A stretch of DNA of 64,000 nt from Bacteroidetes bacterium SB0662_bin_6 (GCA_009839485.1 VXPQ01000047.1:17696-81695); one strand, 5' to 3'. Counted from the stretch's first letter, positions 34,068 through 43,979 are shown. The notes: generated from the sequence alone by a model not told the origin. Made by a program: numbers and translations.

Positions 34068-35228
34068 ATGCATACGTCCATGACTCTGCCCGAGCGCATC
34101 GAGGCGAACCGCGATCTGGCCTTCGATCTGCTTCGCATCTATCTCGGGGTCGGGCTCTTTGTCCGCGGCCTGTTTTTTTTGATTCGCCCGGACGCCTTTA
34201 CCGCGCTCGTAGCGGGAAGCGAGGCGTCCCTGCTTGCATCGTCCGGTGTGATGTATATCGTGGTGTGCGCGCACCTTCTGGGAGGCGCCATGATTACGGT
34301 CGGTCTGTTTACGCGTCTGGCTGTGCTGCTGCAAGTACCTATTCTATTGGGCGCCGTCTTTCTCGTCCATCTCAGGGGCGGCGTATTCACGGCAGGACAG
34401 TCGCTGGAATTCTCGGCGCTCGTACTGTTTCTGCTGATCCCGATTTTTCTGCACGGATCCGGCCGGTGGTCCGTCGATGCATCATGGAGTACGCGGCGAT
34501 TCGTCCCGTTCCGTTCGATTGGCGAACAATTCGAGCGCCTCGGAAACATCGCGTTCGAACTACTGAGAATCTATCTTGGGATCGGACTCTTTGCGCGAGG
34601 AGTCCTGTTTATCTCGAACTCTTCCGCGTTCATCGATCTGCTCGGTCCCTCCTCGTCGGCCTGGCTTACCTCCGTGGTGCTGATCCACTATGTCGCGCTG
34701 TCCCATCTCGTCGGCGGAGTCATGATCGCCGTCGGCCTTTTCACGCGCGTGGCTGCGCTGGTCCAGTTACCGATTCTCATCGGGGCCGTTTTCGTCGTGC
34801 ATATGCAGAGCGGGTTCCTCGCTGCCACGCAGTCGCTGGAGTTCTCGGCGCTCGTCCTGTTCCTGCTGATCCTGCTCGTGCTGTGGGGATCCGGAAGATT
34901 ATCGGTAGACAAGTACATCGTGGAACGGCCTGCAGATGCAGAGCACTACCGTCATGCACAGGCGCTGGACAAAGAGGCTACCGAGGCGGAACCCCTCCTG
35001 CCTTCAGAATATTCCCCACCGCCCGCCGCTGCCTGTTCCTGCGGACATGGCAGGGATCATCCGCGCGTTTCGCCCCATGTCCGCTACGGCATGTTCAGCG
35101 CGGTGTTCTTTCTGGCCGGCGCTACGGGCCCACCCAAGGAGATCGTGTTTCGATGCGGGAATTGCGGGGAGGTCGTGACCCGATCACGAGAACCGGAGGT
35201 GTTGCGGCGGCATCGGTATCAGCGGTAG
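34068..35228 (+). CDS. Tandem DoxX membrane protein with Cys/His-rich tail
   Basis: A 386-residue protein in which a four-helix DoxX domain occurs twice (about 15-140 and 155-285). The two halves align closely: 'FDLLRIYLGVGLFVRGLFF' with 'FELLRIYLGIGLFARGVLF', and 'LLGGAMITVGLFTRLA' with 'LVGGVMIAVGLFTRVA'. The C-terminal 95 residues are soluble, with 'CSCGHG' and 'CGNCG' elements that could bind zinc. DoxX proteins are quinone-related membrane proteins of uncertain role; this tandem-plus-tail form is uncommon. It lies just before the restriction-modification island. Confidence 0.82.
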   Translation: MHTSMTLPERIEANRDLAFDLLRIYLGVGLFVRGLFFLIRPDAFTALVAGSEASLLASSGVMYIVVCAHLLGGAMITVGLFTRLAVLLQVPILLGAVFLVHLRGGVFTAGQSLEFSALVLFLLIPIFLHGSGRWSVDASWSTRRFVPFRSIGEQFERLGNIAFELLRIYLGIGLFARGVLFISNSSAFIDLLGPSSSAWLTSVVLIHYVALSHLVGGVMIAVGLFTRVAALVQLPILIGAVFVVHMQSGFLAATQSLEFSALVLFLLILLVLWGSGRLSVDKYIVERPADAEHYRHAQALDKEATEAEPLLPSEYSPPPAAACSCGHGRDHPRVSPHVRYGMFSAVFFLAGATGPPKEIVFRCGNCGEVVTRSREPEVLRRHRYQR

Positions 35229-35255
35229 GGGGTTGCAAATCCTGAGTACGCGCGC

Positions 35256-37694
35256 ATGGCCCTGAAGAAGTCTCAACTTTATTCCTCGCTCTGGCAAAGC
35301 TGCGACGAGTTGCGCGGCGGTATGGACGCTTCGCAGTACAAGGACTATGTCCTGACGCTGCTGTTCATGAAGTACGTCTCAGACAAGCCCGACACGCTCA
35401 TCGAAGTGCCCGACGGCGGCGGCTTCGCCGACATGGCGAGACTCAAAGGCGACAAGGAAATCGGGGATAAGATCAACAAGATCATAGGAAAGCTCGCCGA
35501 GGAAAATGCCCTCAAGGGTGTCATTGACCAAGCCGATTTCAACGACGAAAGCAAACTCGGCAAGGGCAAGGAGATGCAGGACCGGCTCTCGAAACTGGTC
35601 GCCATATTCGAGGATCTCGATTTTCGCACCAATCGCGCCGGGGGTGACGACCTTTTGGGCGACGCGTACGAGTATCTGATGATGCACTTCGCCACCGAGT
35701 CCGGCAAAAGTAAAGGGCAGTTCTATACGCCTGCCGAAGTCTCGCGCATTATGGCGAAGGTCATTGGTATTGAGCGCGCTGGCGAACTGAGGGAACCCAC
35801 TGTCTACGACCCCACGTGTGGCTCAGGCTCGCTCTTGATCAAGGCGTATGACGAAGCCGCCACGCCGAAACTTGCCATCTACGGTCAGGAGATGGACAAT
35901 GCTACCTGGGCGCTGGCGCGGATGAACATGGTTCTGCACGGTCATCCGACTGCCGAGTTGTGGAATGGAAACACTTTGGCTGCTCCATACTTCACGAATC
36001 GGAACGATGGCCTCAAGACATTCGATTTTGCTGTCGCTAATCCGCCCTTCTCCGCCAAAGCTTGGACGAACGGGCTCGATCCGGACCACGACCAATTCAG
36101 GCGCTTCGAATACGGCATTCCCCCACCAAAAAACGGGGACTACGCTTTCCTTCTGCATCTCATCGCATCGCTCAATAACAAGGGCAAGGGCGCGATCATT
36201 CTGCCTCATGGCGTATTGTTTCGCGGGAACAAGGAGGCCGATATTCGCAAAAAGCTGATCCTGCACCGCTTCATCAAGGGCGTCATCGGTTTGCCCGCCA
36301 ACCTGTTTTACGGTACCGGCATACCCGCTTGCATTCTGATTATCGACAAGGAGCATGCCCGTGCCCGCGCCGGCATTTTCATGATTGACGCAAGCAAGGG
36401 CTTTCTCAAGGACGGTAACAAGAACCGCCTGCGCGCGCAGGACATCTACAAGATTGTGGATGTGTTCAACAAGCAGGAAGAATTGCCCGGCTATGCCCGT
36501 ATGGTTCCGGTATCGGAGATTGCCGACCCGACCAACGACTTCAATCTCAATATCCCGCGCTATATCGACTCCAGTGAGCCTGAGGACCTGCACGATCTCA
36601 ATGCTCACTTGAAAGGCGGCATTCCCGATCGCGATATCGATGCGCTTGAAGAATATTGGAGTGTTTTCCCCTCGCTGCGTCAGGCATTATTTGCGGGCAA
36701 CGGTCGGTTGGGCTACAGCGATGCCCGAATCGAGGCAAGGCAAGTAAAAAACACGATCCTCGACCACAACGAATTCAAGAACTACAGCGAGAAGATTACG
36801 GCTGTCTTCGACGTTTGGCGCGAGACGCACGAACCGCTCCTGAAGGGACTTGCACTGGGAGCCAAGCCTAAGGATGTCATCCGTACCCTGTCGAAAGACC
36901 TGCTGGCGCGTTTCATCGATCTGCCGCTGCTCGATCAGTACGATGTCTACCAGCGGTTGATGAACTACTGGGACGAGATCATGCAGGACGATGTGTATCT
37001 GATCGTAGCAGATGGTTGGGCCGATGCCGTCAGGCCGCGCGGGATCATTGAGGACAAGGAAAAGAAAATCAAGGAGACGCCGGATCTGACTGTCAAGCGC
37101 AAGAAATACAAGATGGATCTGGTTCCTCCGGAATTGATCGTCGCGCGTTACTTTGCCGATGAGCAGACTGAGATCGAGGGGCTACAGGCCATGCAGGAGG
37201 CTGCGGCTCGCGAACTGGAGGAATTTGTCGAAGAACACTCAGGGGAGGAAGGCTTGCTGGCAGAGGTGCTTAACGACAAGGGCAAGGTCACTAAAACTGC
37301 GGTGGCAGCAAGGCTCAAGGCCATGCGGAACGAGCCGGAGAGTAATGAGGAACAGCTCATACTCATGCGCTGCCTGACATTGATCGAAGCCGAGTCGAAG
37401 GCGGGGAAAGCCGTTAAGGACCATCAGAGTGTGCTGAACGAGTGGGTGCTGGCCCGCTATGCCTCGCTTACCGAAACCGCAATCAAGTTGCTGGTCGTAG
37501 AGGATAAATGGTTTGCAGGCATCCGGGCTGCTATCGAGAGCGAGGTCGAACGGCTCACACAACGGCTCGCCGGTCGGGTTAAGGAATTGGAGGAACGCTA
37601 TACTCAGACGCTGCCGGAGTTGGAGCAGGAGGTGGAGGCATTCGGTATGAAAGTCGAGGGGCACTTGAGGCGGATGGGGTTGAAGTGGAAATGA
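35256..37694 (+). CDS. hsdM: Type I restriction-modification methyltransferase subunit
   Basis: N6-adenine methyltransferase of 812 residues. N-terminal HsdM helical domain ('LYSSLWQSCDELRGGMD', 'MKYVSDK') precedes the SAM-binding motif 'DPTCGSGSLL' and catalytic 'NPPF'. The C-terminal 300 residues are helical and long for the family, ending in a coiled-coil-like region. With HsdS it methylates the host recognition site; with HsdR it forms the restriction complex. First gene of the defence operon. Confidence 0.95.
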   Translation: MALKKSQLYSSLWQSCDELRGGMDASQYKDYVLTLLFMKYVSDKPDTLIEVPDGGGFADMARLKGDKEIGDKINKIIGKLAEENALKGVIDQADFNDESKLGKGKEMQDRLSKLVAIFEDLDFRTNRAGGDDLLGDAYEYLMMHFATESGKSKGQFYTPAEVSRIMAKVIGIERAGELREPTVYDPTCGSGSLLIKAYDEAATPKLAIYGQEMDNATWALARMNMVLHGHPTAELWNGNTLAAPYFTNRNDGLKTFDFAVANPPFSAKAWTNGLDPDHDQFRRFEYGIPPPKNGDYAFLLHLIASLNNKGKGAIILPHGVLFRGNKEADIRKKLILHRFIKGVIGLPANLFYGTGIPACILIIDKEHARARAGIFMIDASKGFLKDGNKNRLRAQDIYKIVDVFNKQEELPGYARMVPVSEIADPTNDFNLNIPRYIDSSEPEDLHDLNAHLKGGIPDRDIDALEEYWSVFPSLRQALFAGNGRLGYSDARIEARQVKNTILDHNEFKNYSEKITAVFDVWRETHEPLLKGLALGAKPKDVIRTLSKDLLARFIDLPLLDQYDVYQRLMNYWDEIMQDDVYLIVADGWADAVRPRGIIEDKEKKIKETPDLTVKRKKYKMDLVPPELIVARYFADEQTEIEGLQAMQEAAARELEEFVEEHSGEEGLLAEVLNDKGKVTKTAVAARLKAMRNEPESNEEQLILMRCLTLIEAESKAGKAVKDHQSVLNEWVLARYASLTETAIKLLVVEDKWFAGIRAAIESEVERLTQRLAGRVKELEERYTQTLPELEQEVEAFGMKVEGHLRRMGLKWK

Positions 37695-37738
37695 ACAGGC
37701 TATTACAAGTAGCTTGAAAAGCCGATAAGAAAGAATCT

Positions 37739-38908
37739 ATGGGTGCCTTACAGAATTTCAACAAAGAGTGGTGCAAAACGACACTGGGTAAAGTGTCTAC
37801 AATTAAAAATGGAGCTACCCCGAATACGCAAATCCCAAGATTCTGGAACGGAACGATCCCTTGGTGCACGCCAACGGATATAACACGTACGCCAGGAAAG
37901 TATCTGACCGTTACAGAACGGTATATCACCGAAGCCGGCTTGCAAAGTTGCGGTGCAAGTCTCTTGCCTCGTGGCTCCATACTGTTATGTAGTCGCGCCA
38001 CGATCGGTGAGGTGAAAATCGCCGCAAGCGAGATATGCACGAATCAGGGTTTTAAGTCACTCGTAGTACCAACAGGTACCTCGAATGAATTTCTCTATTA
38101 TCTCCTATCTACCCTGAAGTCACAAATGTTGGGGCGTGCGGCTGGTTCCACATTCCTTGAAATTGGGAAACGGGACCTCGAGTCAATCGCGATCTCAATG
38201 CCCAGAGAAGATGAGCAACGCGCCATCGCCGAGGCGTTATCGGATGTGGATGGGTTGCTTGCGGCGTTGGAGGCGTTGATCGCCAAGAAGCGGGCCATTA
38301 AGCAGGCCGTCATGCAGCAACTCCTCACTGGGAAGAGCCGCCTGCCGGGGTTTAGTGGGGAGTGGGAGAGGAAGCAGCTCGGAAGTGCCTTAACAGTTAG
38401 GCATGGACGAAGCCAACGGTATATAACCGGTCCTGACGGCAAATATCCGATTCTCGCAAGTGGAGGCGAGATAGGTCGTACGGATGTGTCCCTGTACGAC
38501 AAGCCGTCCGTACTGATTGGGCGAAAGGGTACAATCGACGATCCGCAGTACGTATCCTCACCATTCTGGACAGTTGACACCTTATTCTACACGGAAATCG
38601 CCGATGGGATGTCTGTCAAGTTTCTCTATTACAAGTTTTGCATGATTCCTTGGCGAAGTTATAACGAGGCGTCTGGAGTCCCTAGTCTAAATTCTCGTAC
38701 TATCGAGAATATCGAAGTCAACTTGCCGAAATCGGACGAGCAACACGCCATTGCTGCTGTTCTTTCTGACATGGATGCCGAGATCACTGCACTGGAAGGA
38801 CGCAGGGATAAGACCCATGCTTTCAAGCAAGGCATGATGCAGCAGCTTCTAACGGGCCGGGTGCGGCTGGTCCAACCAACATACACTACGGAGGACATTG
38901 TATGCTGA
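37739..38908 (+). CDS. hsdS: Type I restriction-modification specificity subunit
   Basis: A 389-residue DNA-recognition subunit with two target-recognition domains (about 1-150 and 205-335) separated by a conserved helix ('AIAEALSDVDGLLAALEAL', 'QQLLTGKSRLPGF') and ending in the matching repeat ('AIAAVLSDMDAEITALE', 'QQLLTGRVRLV'). The two-domain/two-helix repeat is classical for HsdS and predicts a bipartite site. Base composition is visibly more A/T-rich than hsdM, common for target-recognition domains. Stop overlaps the next start by 7 bases. Confidence 0.94.
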   Translation: MGALQNFNKEWCKTTLGKVSTIKNGATPNTQIPRFWNGTIPWCTPTDITRTPGKYLTVTERYITEAGLQSCGASLLPRGSILLCSRATIGEVKIAASEICTNQGFKSLVVPTGTSNEFLYYLLSTLKSQMLGRAAGSTFLEIGKRDLESIAISMPREDEQRAIAEALSDVDGLLAALEALIAKKRAIKQAVMQQLLTGKSRLPGFSGEWERKQLGSALTVRHGRSQRYITGPDGKYPILASGGEIGRTDVSLYDKPSVLIGRKGTIDDPQYVSSPFWTVDTLFYTEIADGMSVKFLYYKFCMIPWRSYNEASGVPSLNSRTIENIEVNLPKSDEQHAIAAVLSDMDAEITALEGRRDKTHAFKQGMMQQLLTGRVRLVQPTYTTEDIVC

Positions 38909-39441
38909 ATATCTTCGCCAAGTGTCTCTTGGTATCAACATCTCTTTCACCCGTGCTCATTGCGGTAGCTATAAATCAGTTCGAGCACGGGGAACCATGT
39001 ACGACCTGGATATGGTGGCTTGTAGCGGCTTTTGTTCTCGCGTTACTCTGCTGGGCTCTTTTGAGATATGCTGAGAGAAAAGTACAAGAATGTTTGCTCT
39101 TTATCAAGGAGTTTGAACGCAAAGATCAGGAAGTGCTCACATTTCTTTTTATCTATCTTCTGCCTTTCCTTCGATCAGAACAATCAATATTTGCTACTGG
39201 CTGGCTCACAAGTGGGTACATTTTGGCGATTATTATCCTTGCCATCGCATATGCCGACGCCTTTCATTTCAATCCTGTGATGCGTATATTATTTCGCTAT
39301 CGTTTTTATGCTATAAAGAACGATCATGGAATATCCAATCTTCTGATTAGCAAAACAGATCTTCAACAGTCTGGCCAAAAAATAAAAACTGTTAGGCTCG
39401 CACGGAACGTACACTTACATACAGGCAACACACATGCTTGA
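38902..39441 (+). CDS. kwaA: Kiwa defence system membrane protein KwaA
   Basis: A 179-residue membrane protein with four hydrophobic segments (about 3-24, 35-57, 80-92, 97-117) and a cytosolic C-terminal tail. Its size, topology and position directly before a DUF4868 gene match KwaA, the sensor subunit of the Kiwa antiphage system. The assignment leans on the partner. Start overlaps the hsdS stop and its own stop overlaps kwaB, so all are translated as one unit. AT-rich compared with the genes outside the island. Confidence 0.75.
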   Translation: MLNIFAKCLLVSTSLSPVLIAVAINQFEHGEPCTTWIWWLVAAFVLALLCWALLRYAERKVQECLLFIKEFERKDQEVLTFLFIYLLPFLRSEQSIFATGWLTSGYILAIIILAIAYADAFHFNPVMRILFRYRFYAIKNDHGISNLLISKTDLQQSGQKIKTVRLARNVHLHTGNTHA

Positions 39442-40315
39442 AAATTTACATCTTGCGGCTATTGTAAAAAAGACCGGAACAATTCGCCTCCTGCGAATTC
39501 CACTGCACCAAAGGTTACAGGGCAAGCTCGCGGAGAGTTGGCATGAACAGTACACTACCTTCACGGGTGATGTTCAGGAGATCGATTTCGATGCTGGTTA
39601 CAAACCTGAACAACATGAGCGTTTCCGAATACAGGATTATGAACTTCCCGAATGGTTGGTAGGGAAAGACAGTCTCTCGGTGCCGTATCTTGACACCATA
39701 AATAACAACGATGTGGTTCTTGATGCCATCCAGGGAATCATTGCGTTCGCCCGAGATAGCCAAGGTGCGGAATTGATGCTGTTCCAGAACTTCAGTCGCT
39801 CTCATGTGATCAAGCCTGGATACATCCTGCTTCTTGAAAAGGATACCTATACAACTATGAAGAAACCTGCCTTGACTCTTGATACAAAATTGAGCGCTGT
39901 TTACCTGGCAGCTGATAAAAAATTGCTCTTTCACAGTTTTCGGACGGTCAACACGTTCCTACCTCTCACGGATTTCTACGAAGAGGCATCCGAGCGTGAG
40001 ATTCGGAGCATCCTACAACACGAGCGTCTGTATCCAGAGGATGCAGATGCCCTTGCTACTGGTGCTAATCAATGGTCCCGTAAGCGTTTTGCTATGCTAC
40101 GGGATTCAAGGGTTCTTGATGAATACACTGCGCAACAGATTGCTGATCAGTCTAAGGGGTACGCAGTCAATATTCGTCTGAAAGGCGACCAGATTGTCTT
40201 TCCGGCTGATCGGGCTGAAGCTAAACGTCTTCTCCAGTTCCTCAATGAAGAGTTGTTTCGAGGCGCCATCACGGAAACCCTCTACGAGACCAATTCGAAG
40301 CGAGAGGCCGACTAA
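39434..40315 (+). CDS. kwaB: Kiwa defence system protein KwaB (DUF4868)
   Basis: A 293-residue cytosolic protein that matches DUF4868 in pattern: 'DFDAGYKPEQHE', 'LSAVYLAADKKLLFHSF', 'FLPLTDFYEEA', 'LLQFLNEELF' and the terminal 'YETNSKREAD'. KwaB is the DNA-binding effector partner of KwaA in Kiwa. It overlaps kwaA by 8 bases. The pair sits between hsdS and hsdR, so Kiwa here is built into the type I restriction operon. Confidence 0.82.
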   Translation: MLENLHLAAIVKKTGTIRLLRIPLHQRLQGKLAESWHEQYTTFTGDVQEIDFDAGYKPEQHERFRIQDYELPEWLVGKDSLSVPYLDTINNNDVVLDAIQGIIAFARDSQGAELMLFQNFSRSHVIKPGYILLLEKDTYTTMKKPALTLDTKLSAVYLAADKKLLFHSFRTVNTFLPLTDFYEEASEREIRSILQHERLYPEDADALATGANQWSRKRFAMLRDSRVLDEYTAQQIADQSKGYAVNIRLKGDQIVFPADRAEAKRLLQFLNEELFRGAITETLYETNSKREAD

Positions 40316-40335
40316 AATTGCACTTATCCATTACA

Positions 40336-40854
40336 ATGCCCTCGCGCGACATCAGATACTATATCCCCCTCCGTATCTTTATCAGCAGCGTACAGAAGGA
40401 GTTCGCAGGCGAACGGGAGATGCTTGCCGACTATTTGTGCAATGATCCGTTGATCCGGCGCTGTGTGGCGGCCAGCTTACGGGAACCGGAGTTTGTTGCC
40501 AGCGGGGGCTTCGTGACAACGATTCGGCGACCGGATTATGCGACGCAACTGGCAAGGGTCCAAGCCGGGGTCCAGGAAGGGGTGCAAGCAGGTGGGCAGC
40601 CAGAGTTGCAGCCAGACCGGGAGGAAGCCAGGAGAAAAACTAGGGGGAAAACTAGGAGGAAAACTAGGGAGAAAATTCTGGCCCTGATTGCAGCTGATTC
40701 TTCAATTACTATAAAAGAACTGGCGAACCGACTCGAAATCACGCCCAAGGGAATCGAATGGCAGATTCGTGAGATGAAACGAATGGGTATCTTTGAGCGG
40801 ATCGGGCCCGCCAGAGGCGGTTATTGGAAAATAATGGAAACGGACAATGAGTAA
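40336..40854 (+). CDS. Collapsed DUF4062-AlbA/HTH regulator (internal deletion derivative)
   Basis: A 172-residue protein that appears to join two ends of a much longer family. Residues about 9-45 ('PLRIFISSVQKEFAGEREML', 'NDPLIRR') are the start of DUF4062, normally followed by an AlbA_2/Schlafen-like ATP-binding region of several hundred residues. Here the frame jumps to what is usually the end: 'EPEFVASGGF', a low-complexity Gln/Arg/Lys linker, and a winged helix ('SITIKELANRLEITPKGIEW', 'RIGPARGGYWKI'). I read it as a functional or decaying deletion derivative that could act as a small DNA-binding regulator of the operon. Overlaps hsdR by 8 bases. Confidence 0.6.
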   Translation: MPSRDIRYYIPLRIFISSVQKEFAGEREMLADYLCNDPLIRRCVAASLREPEFVASGGFVTTIRRPDYATQLARVQAGVQEGVQAGGQPELQPDREEARRKTRGKTRRKTREKILALIAADSSITIKELANRLEITPKGIEWQIREMKRMGIFERIGPARGGYWKIMETDNE

Positions 40855-43800
40855 GGTCGGCGAACGAGAACGGCTCACACAGCAGCGAGTAATCGAGTTC
40901 TTTCTGGACGCGCTGGGCTATGCCTATCTCGGTAACTGGGAAGACCGTGCTCACAACCGGAACATTGAGGATGAACTGCTCGCCGACTGGCTGAAGAAGC
41001 GGGGCCACAGTGACAAGATTGCCGACAAGGCGCACTCCGAATTGAGCAAAGCGGTAGCGCTCGGCGGTAGTAAAACGCTGTACGACGCCAATCGCGAGGT
41101 CTACGGCCTACTCCGCTACGGTGTAAAGGTGCAACCGGGTGTGGGCGAGCGGAACGTTACGGTCTGGCTGATCGACTGGGAGAACCCTGCCAACAACCAC
41201 TTCGCCATCGCCGAGGAAGTAACCGTCACCCACAGGGGTACCAAGCGGCCGGACCTCGTGCTGTATGTCAACGGCATTGCCTTGGGTGTACTCGAGTTGA
41301 AGCGTTCGATCGTGTCGGTGACCAAGGGTATTCGCCAGAATCTCGACAACCAGAAAAAAGAATTCATCCAGCCGTTTTTCGCCACCATGCAGCTCGTGAT
41401 GGCGGGCAACGAAACCGAGGGGCTGCGCTACGGCGTGATCGAAACGCCGGAGAAGTACTGGTTGCGCTGGAAAGAGGCCAATGCCCACCCGGATGCCGGA
41501 GACAATCCGTTGCTCCGGGAATTGAGCCAACTCTGCGACAAGGAGCGATTCCTTGAGATCATGCATGATTTTATGGTCTTTGATGCGGGCGTAAAGAAGG
41601 TCTGCCGCCACAACCAGTGCTTTGGCGTGCGAGCAGCGCAGACCCGCGTGAAGCGCCGGGAGGGCGGCATCATCTGGCACACCCAGGGCAGCGGCAAGAG
41701 TCTGACCATGGTCTGGCTGGCCAAGTGGATTCGCGAGAACGTCACCGACCCCCGGGTATTGATCATCACCGATCGCACCGAACTCGACGAACAGATTGAG
41801 AAAGTCTTCAAAGGGGTCAGTGAGGACATCCACCGCACAAGCAGCGGCGCCGATCTGGTGCGCGTACTAAATACCAATGACGAATGGCTGATGGGCTCGC
41901 TGATTCAGAAGTTCGGTACATCGGAGGAAGGCGACGTAGACACATTCATCGAAGAAATACAGAGCCAGTTGCCCAAGGACTTCCACCCCAAGGGCAATAT
42001 CTTCGTCTTTGTAGACGAGTGCCATCGCACCCAGTCCGGCAAGTTGCACAATGCAATGAAGGAGTTGCTTCCGGGCGCCATGCTGATCGGCTTCACAGGG
42101 ACGCCGCTGCTCAAAAACGACAAGCGGCGAAGCATCGAGACCTTCGGGCCGTACATCCACACCTACAAGTACGACGAAGCGGTCAGCGACGGCGTGGTGC
42201 TGGACCTCCGGTACGAAGCGCGCGATATCGACCAGAATATCACGTCGCAGGCAAAGATCGACCAGTGGTTCGAAGCAAAAACGCGGGGACTGACCGATTT
42301 GGCGAGAGCGCAACTTAAGAAGCGTTGGGGTACGATGCGGAGCGTGTTGAGTGCACAGGATCGCTTGGAGAAGATCGTAGCCGACATCCTGCTCGACATG
42401 GAGACGGAAGACCGGCTGAAAAGCGGTCACGGCAATGCGATGCTCGTTTCCAGCAGCATCTACTCCGCTTGCCGCTTCTTCGAAATGTTTCAGCAGCGTG
42501 GTCTGGCGGGCAAGTGTGCTATCGTCACTTCCTACAAACCGGCCCCGGCCGACATCAAGGGCGAGGAAACGGGCGAGGGACTCACCGAAAAGCTGCGCCA
42601 GTACGAAATCTACCGCAAGATGCTCGCGGCGTATTTCAACGAGCCGGAAGACAAGGCGATGAAAAAGGTCGGGCAGTTTGAAAAGGAGGTAAAGAAGCGT
42701 TTCGTTGACGAACCGGGTCAAATGAAACTGCTGATTGTGGTGGACAAGTTACTCACAGGCTTCGACGCTCCGCCTGCAACGTACCTTTACATCGACAAGC
42801 AGATGCAGGATCACGGCTTGTTCCAGGCGATTTGCCGGGTCAACCGTCTCGACGGCGAGGACAAGGAATACGGCTACATCATCGACTACAAGGACTTGTT
42901 TCGCTCGCTGGAAAAATCCGTCAAGGACTATACCGGCGAGGCGTTCGACGGCTACGACGCCGCCGACGTAGAAGGTCTGTTGCAGGACCGCCTGGAGCAA
43001 GGCCGGAAGCGTCTTGACGAAACGCGCGAGGCCATCAAGGCGCTCTGCGAACCGGTTGCGCCGCCATGCGATACCCCGGCGTATCTGCATTACTTCTGCG
43101 CCCGCGATAGCGGCGACGCCGCGCAACTTAAAGGCAACGAACCGAAGCGGTTGTCTCTTTACAAACAAACGGCGGCATTTCTCCGGGCCTACGCCAATCT
43201 GGCCAACGAGATGCGCGACGCCGGCTATTCCGAGGCCGAGGCGCAAGAGATCAAAGAAGAGGTAAACCATTACGAGAAAGTACGTCAGGAGGTCAAACTG
43301 GCCAGCGGCGACTACATCGACCTGAAGGTCTACGAGCCCGCCATGCGACACCTGCTTGACACATACATCCGGGCGGAAGAAAGCGAGACGCTTTCAACGT
43401 TCGACGACAAGACGCTCGTCCAATTGATCGTCGAGCGCGGAGAGGAAGCGGTCGATGAGTTGCCCGGAAGCATCCGGGGGAATCGCGAAGCGATCGCCGA
43501 GACGATCGAAAACAATGTCCGACGGTTGATCATCGATGAAATGGCGGTCAATCCCAGATACTACGAGAAGATGTCGGAACTGCTGGACAACCTGATCCGG
43601 CAGCGTAAGCAGGAAGCCATCGACTACAAGGAGTATCTCAAGCGAATTGTCGATATGGCGAAGGATGTCAGCAAGCCGGAGAACCGGACTTCGTATCCCC
43701 CCGGTATCAATACGTCTTCATTGAGAGCTCTGTACGATAACTTGGCTAATAACCAATCCGGAGGAGGATATGCAGCGGTACACGAGCCATCTTCATCCGT

Positions 43801-43978
43801 TAGAAAGGAAACCGCGATTGCTCTGGACAGCGCGATCCGCGACGTTAAAAAGGCCGACTGGCGGGGAAACGTAATGAAAGAACGAGAAGTCCGGCACGCC
43901 ATCAGGTCGGCGCTCAACGGCAACGACGCTCTCGTAGACCACATATTCGAACTCGTAAAGAATCAGCCGGATTACTGA
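40847..43978 (+). CDS. hsdR: Type I restriction endonuclease subunit
   Basis: A 1043-residue translocase-nuclease. The N-terminal PD-(D/E)xK nuclease is visible as 'KRPDLVLYVNG..GVLELKRS'. The helicase motor has 'HTQGSGKSLTMVWL' (Walker A), 'FVDECHRTQ' (motif II, DECH) and 'GFTGTPL' (motif III), then 'LLTGFDAP' and 'ICRVNRLDGEDK' late motifs. It cuts unmethylated DNA after translocation. It follows the Kiwa genes and is coupled to the preceding small gene. Confidence 0.96.
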   Translation: MSKVGERERLTQQRVIEFFLDALGYAYLGNWEDRAHNRNIEDELLADWLKKRGHSDKIADKAHSELSKAVALGGSKTLYDANREVYGLLRYGVKVQPGVGERNVTVWLIDWENPANNHFAIAEEVTVTHRGTKRPDLVLYVNGIALGVLELKRSIVSVTKGIRQNLDNQKKEFIQPFFATMQLVMAGNETEGLRYGVIETPEKYWLRWKEANAHPDAGDNPLLRELSQLCDKERFLEIMHDFMVFDAGVKKVCRHNQCFGVRAAQTRVKRREGGIIWHTQGSGKSLTMVWLAKWIRENVTDPRVLIITDRTELDEQIEKVFKGVSEDIHRTSSGADLVRVLNTNDEWLMGSLIQKFGTSEEGDVDTFIEEIQSQLPKDFHPKGNIFVFVDECHRTQSGKLHNAMKELLPGAMLIGFTGTPLLKNDKRRSIETFGPYIHTYKYDEAVSDGVVLDLRYEARDIDQNITSQAKIDQWFEAKTRGLTDLARAQLKKRWGTMRSVLSAQDRLEKIVADILLDMETEDRLKSGHGNAMLVSSSIYSACRFFEMFQQRGLAGKCAIVTSYKPAPADIKGEETGEGLTEKLRQYEIYRKMLAAYFNEPEDKAMKKVGQFEKEVKKRFVDEPGQMKLLIVVDKLLTGFDAPPATYLYIDKQMQDHGLFQAICRVNRLDGEDKEYGYIIDYKDLFRSLEKSVKDYTGEAFDGYDAADVEGLLQDRLEQGRKRLDETREAIKALCEPVAPPCDTPAYLHYFCARDSGDAAQLKGNEPKRLSLYKQTAAFLRAYANLANEMRDAGYSEAEAQEIKEEVNHYEKVRQEVKLASGDYIDLKVYEPAMRHLLDTYIRAEESETLSTFDDKTLVQLIVERGEEAVDELPGSIRGNREAIAETIENNVRRLIIDEMAVNPRYYEKMSELLDNLIRQRKQEAIDYKEYLKRIVDMAKDVSKPENRTSYPPGINTSSLRALYDNLANNQSGGGYAAVHEPSSSVRKETAIALDSAIRDVKKADWRGNVMKEREVRHAIRSALNGNDALVDHIFELVKNQPDY

Positions 43979-43979
43979 G

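Noticed and set aside
33986-35245. Plus-strand frame of 419 codons
   Set aside because: Alternative frame over hpf and the DoxX gene; Arg-rich with no domain, while the DoxX frame is clearly hydrophobic and repeated.
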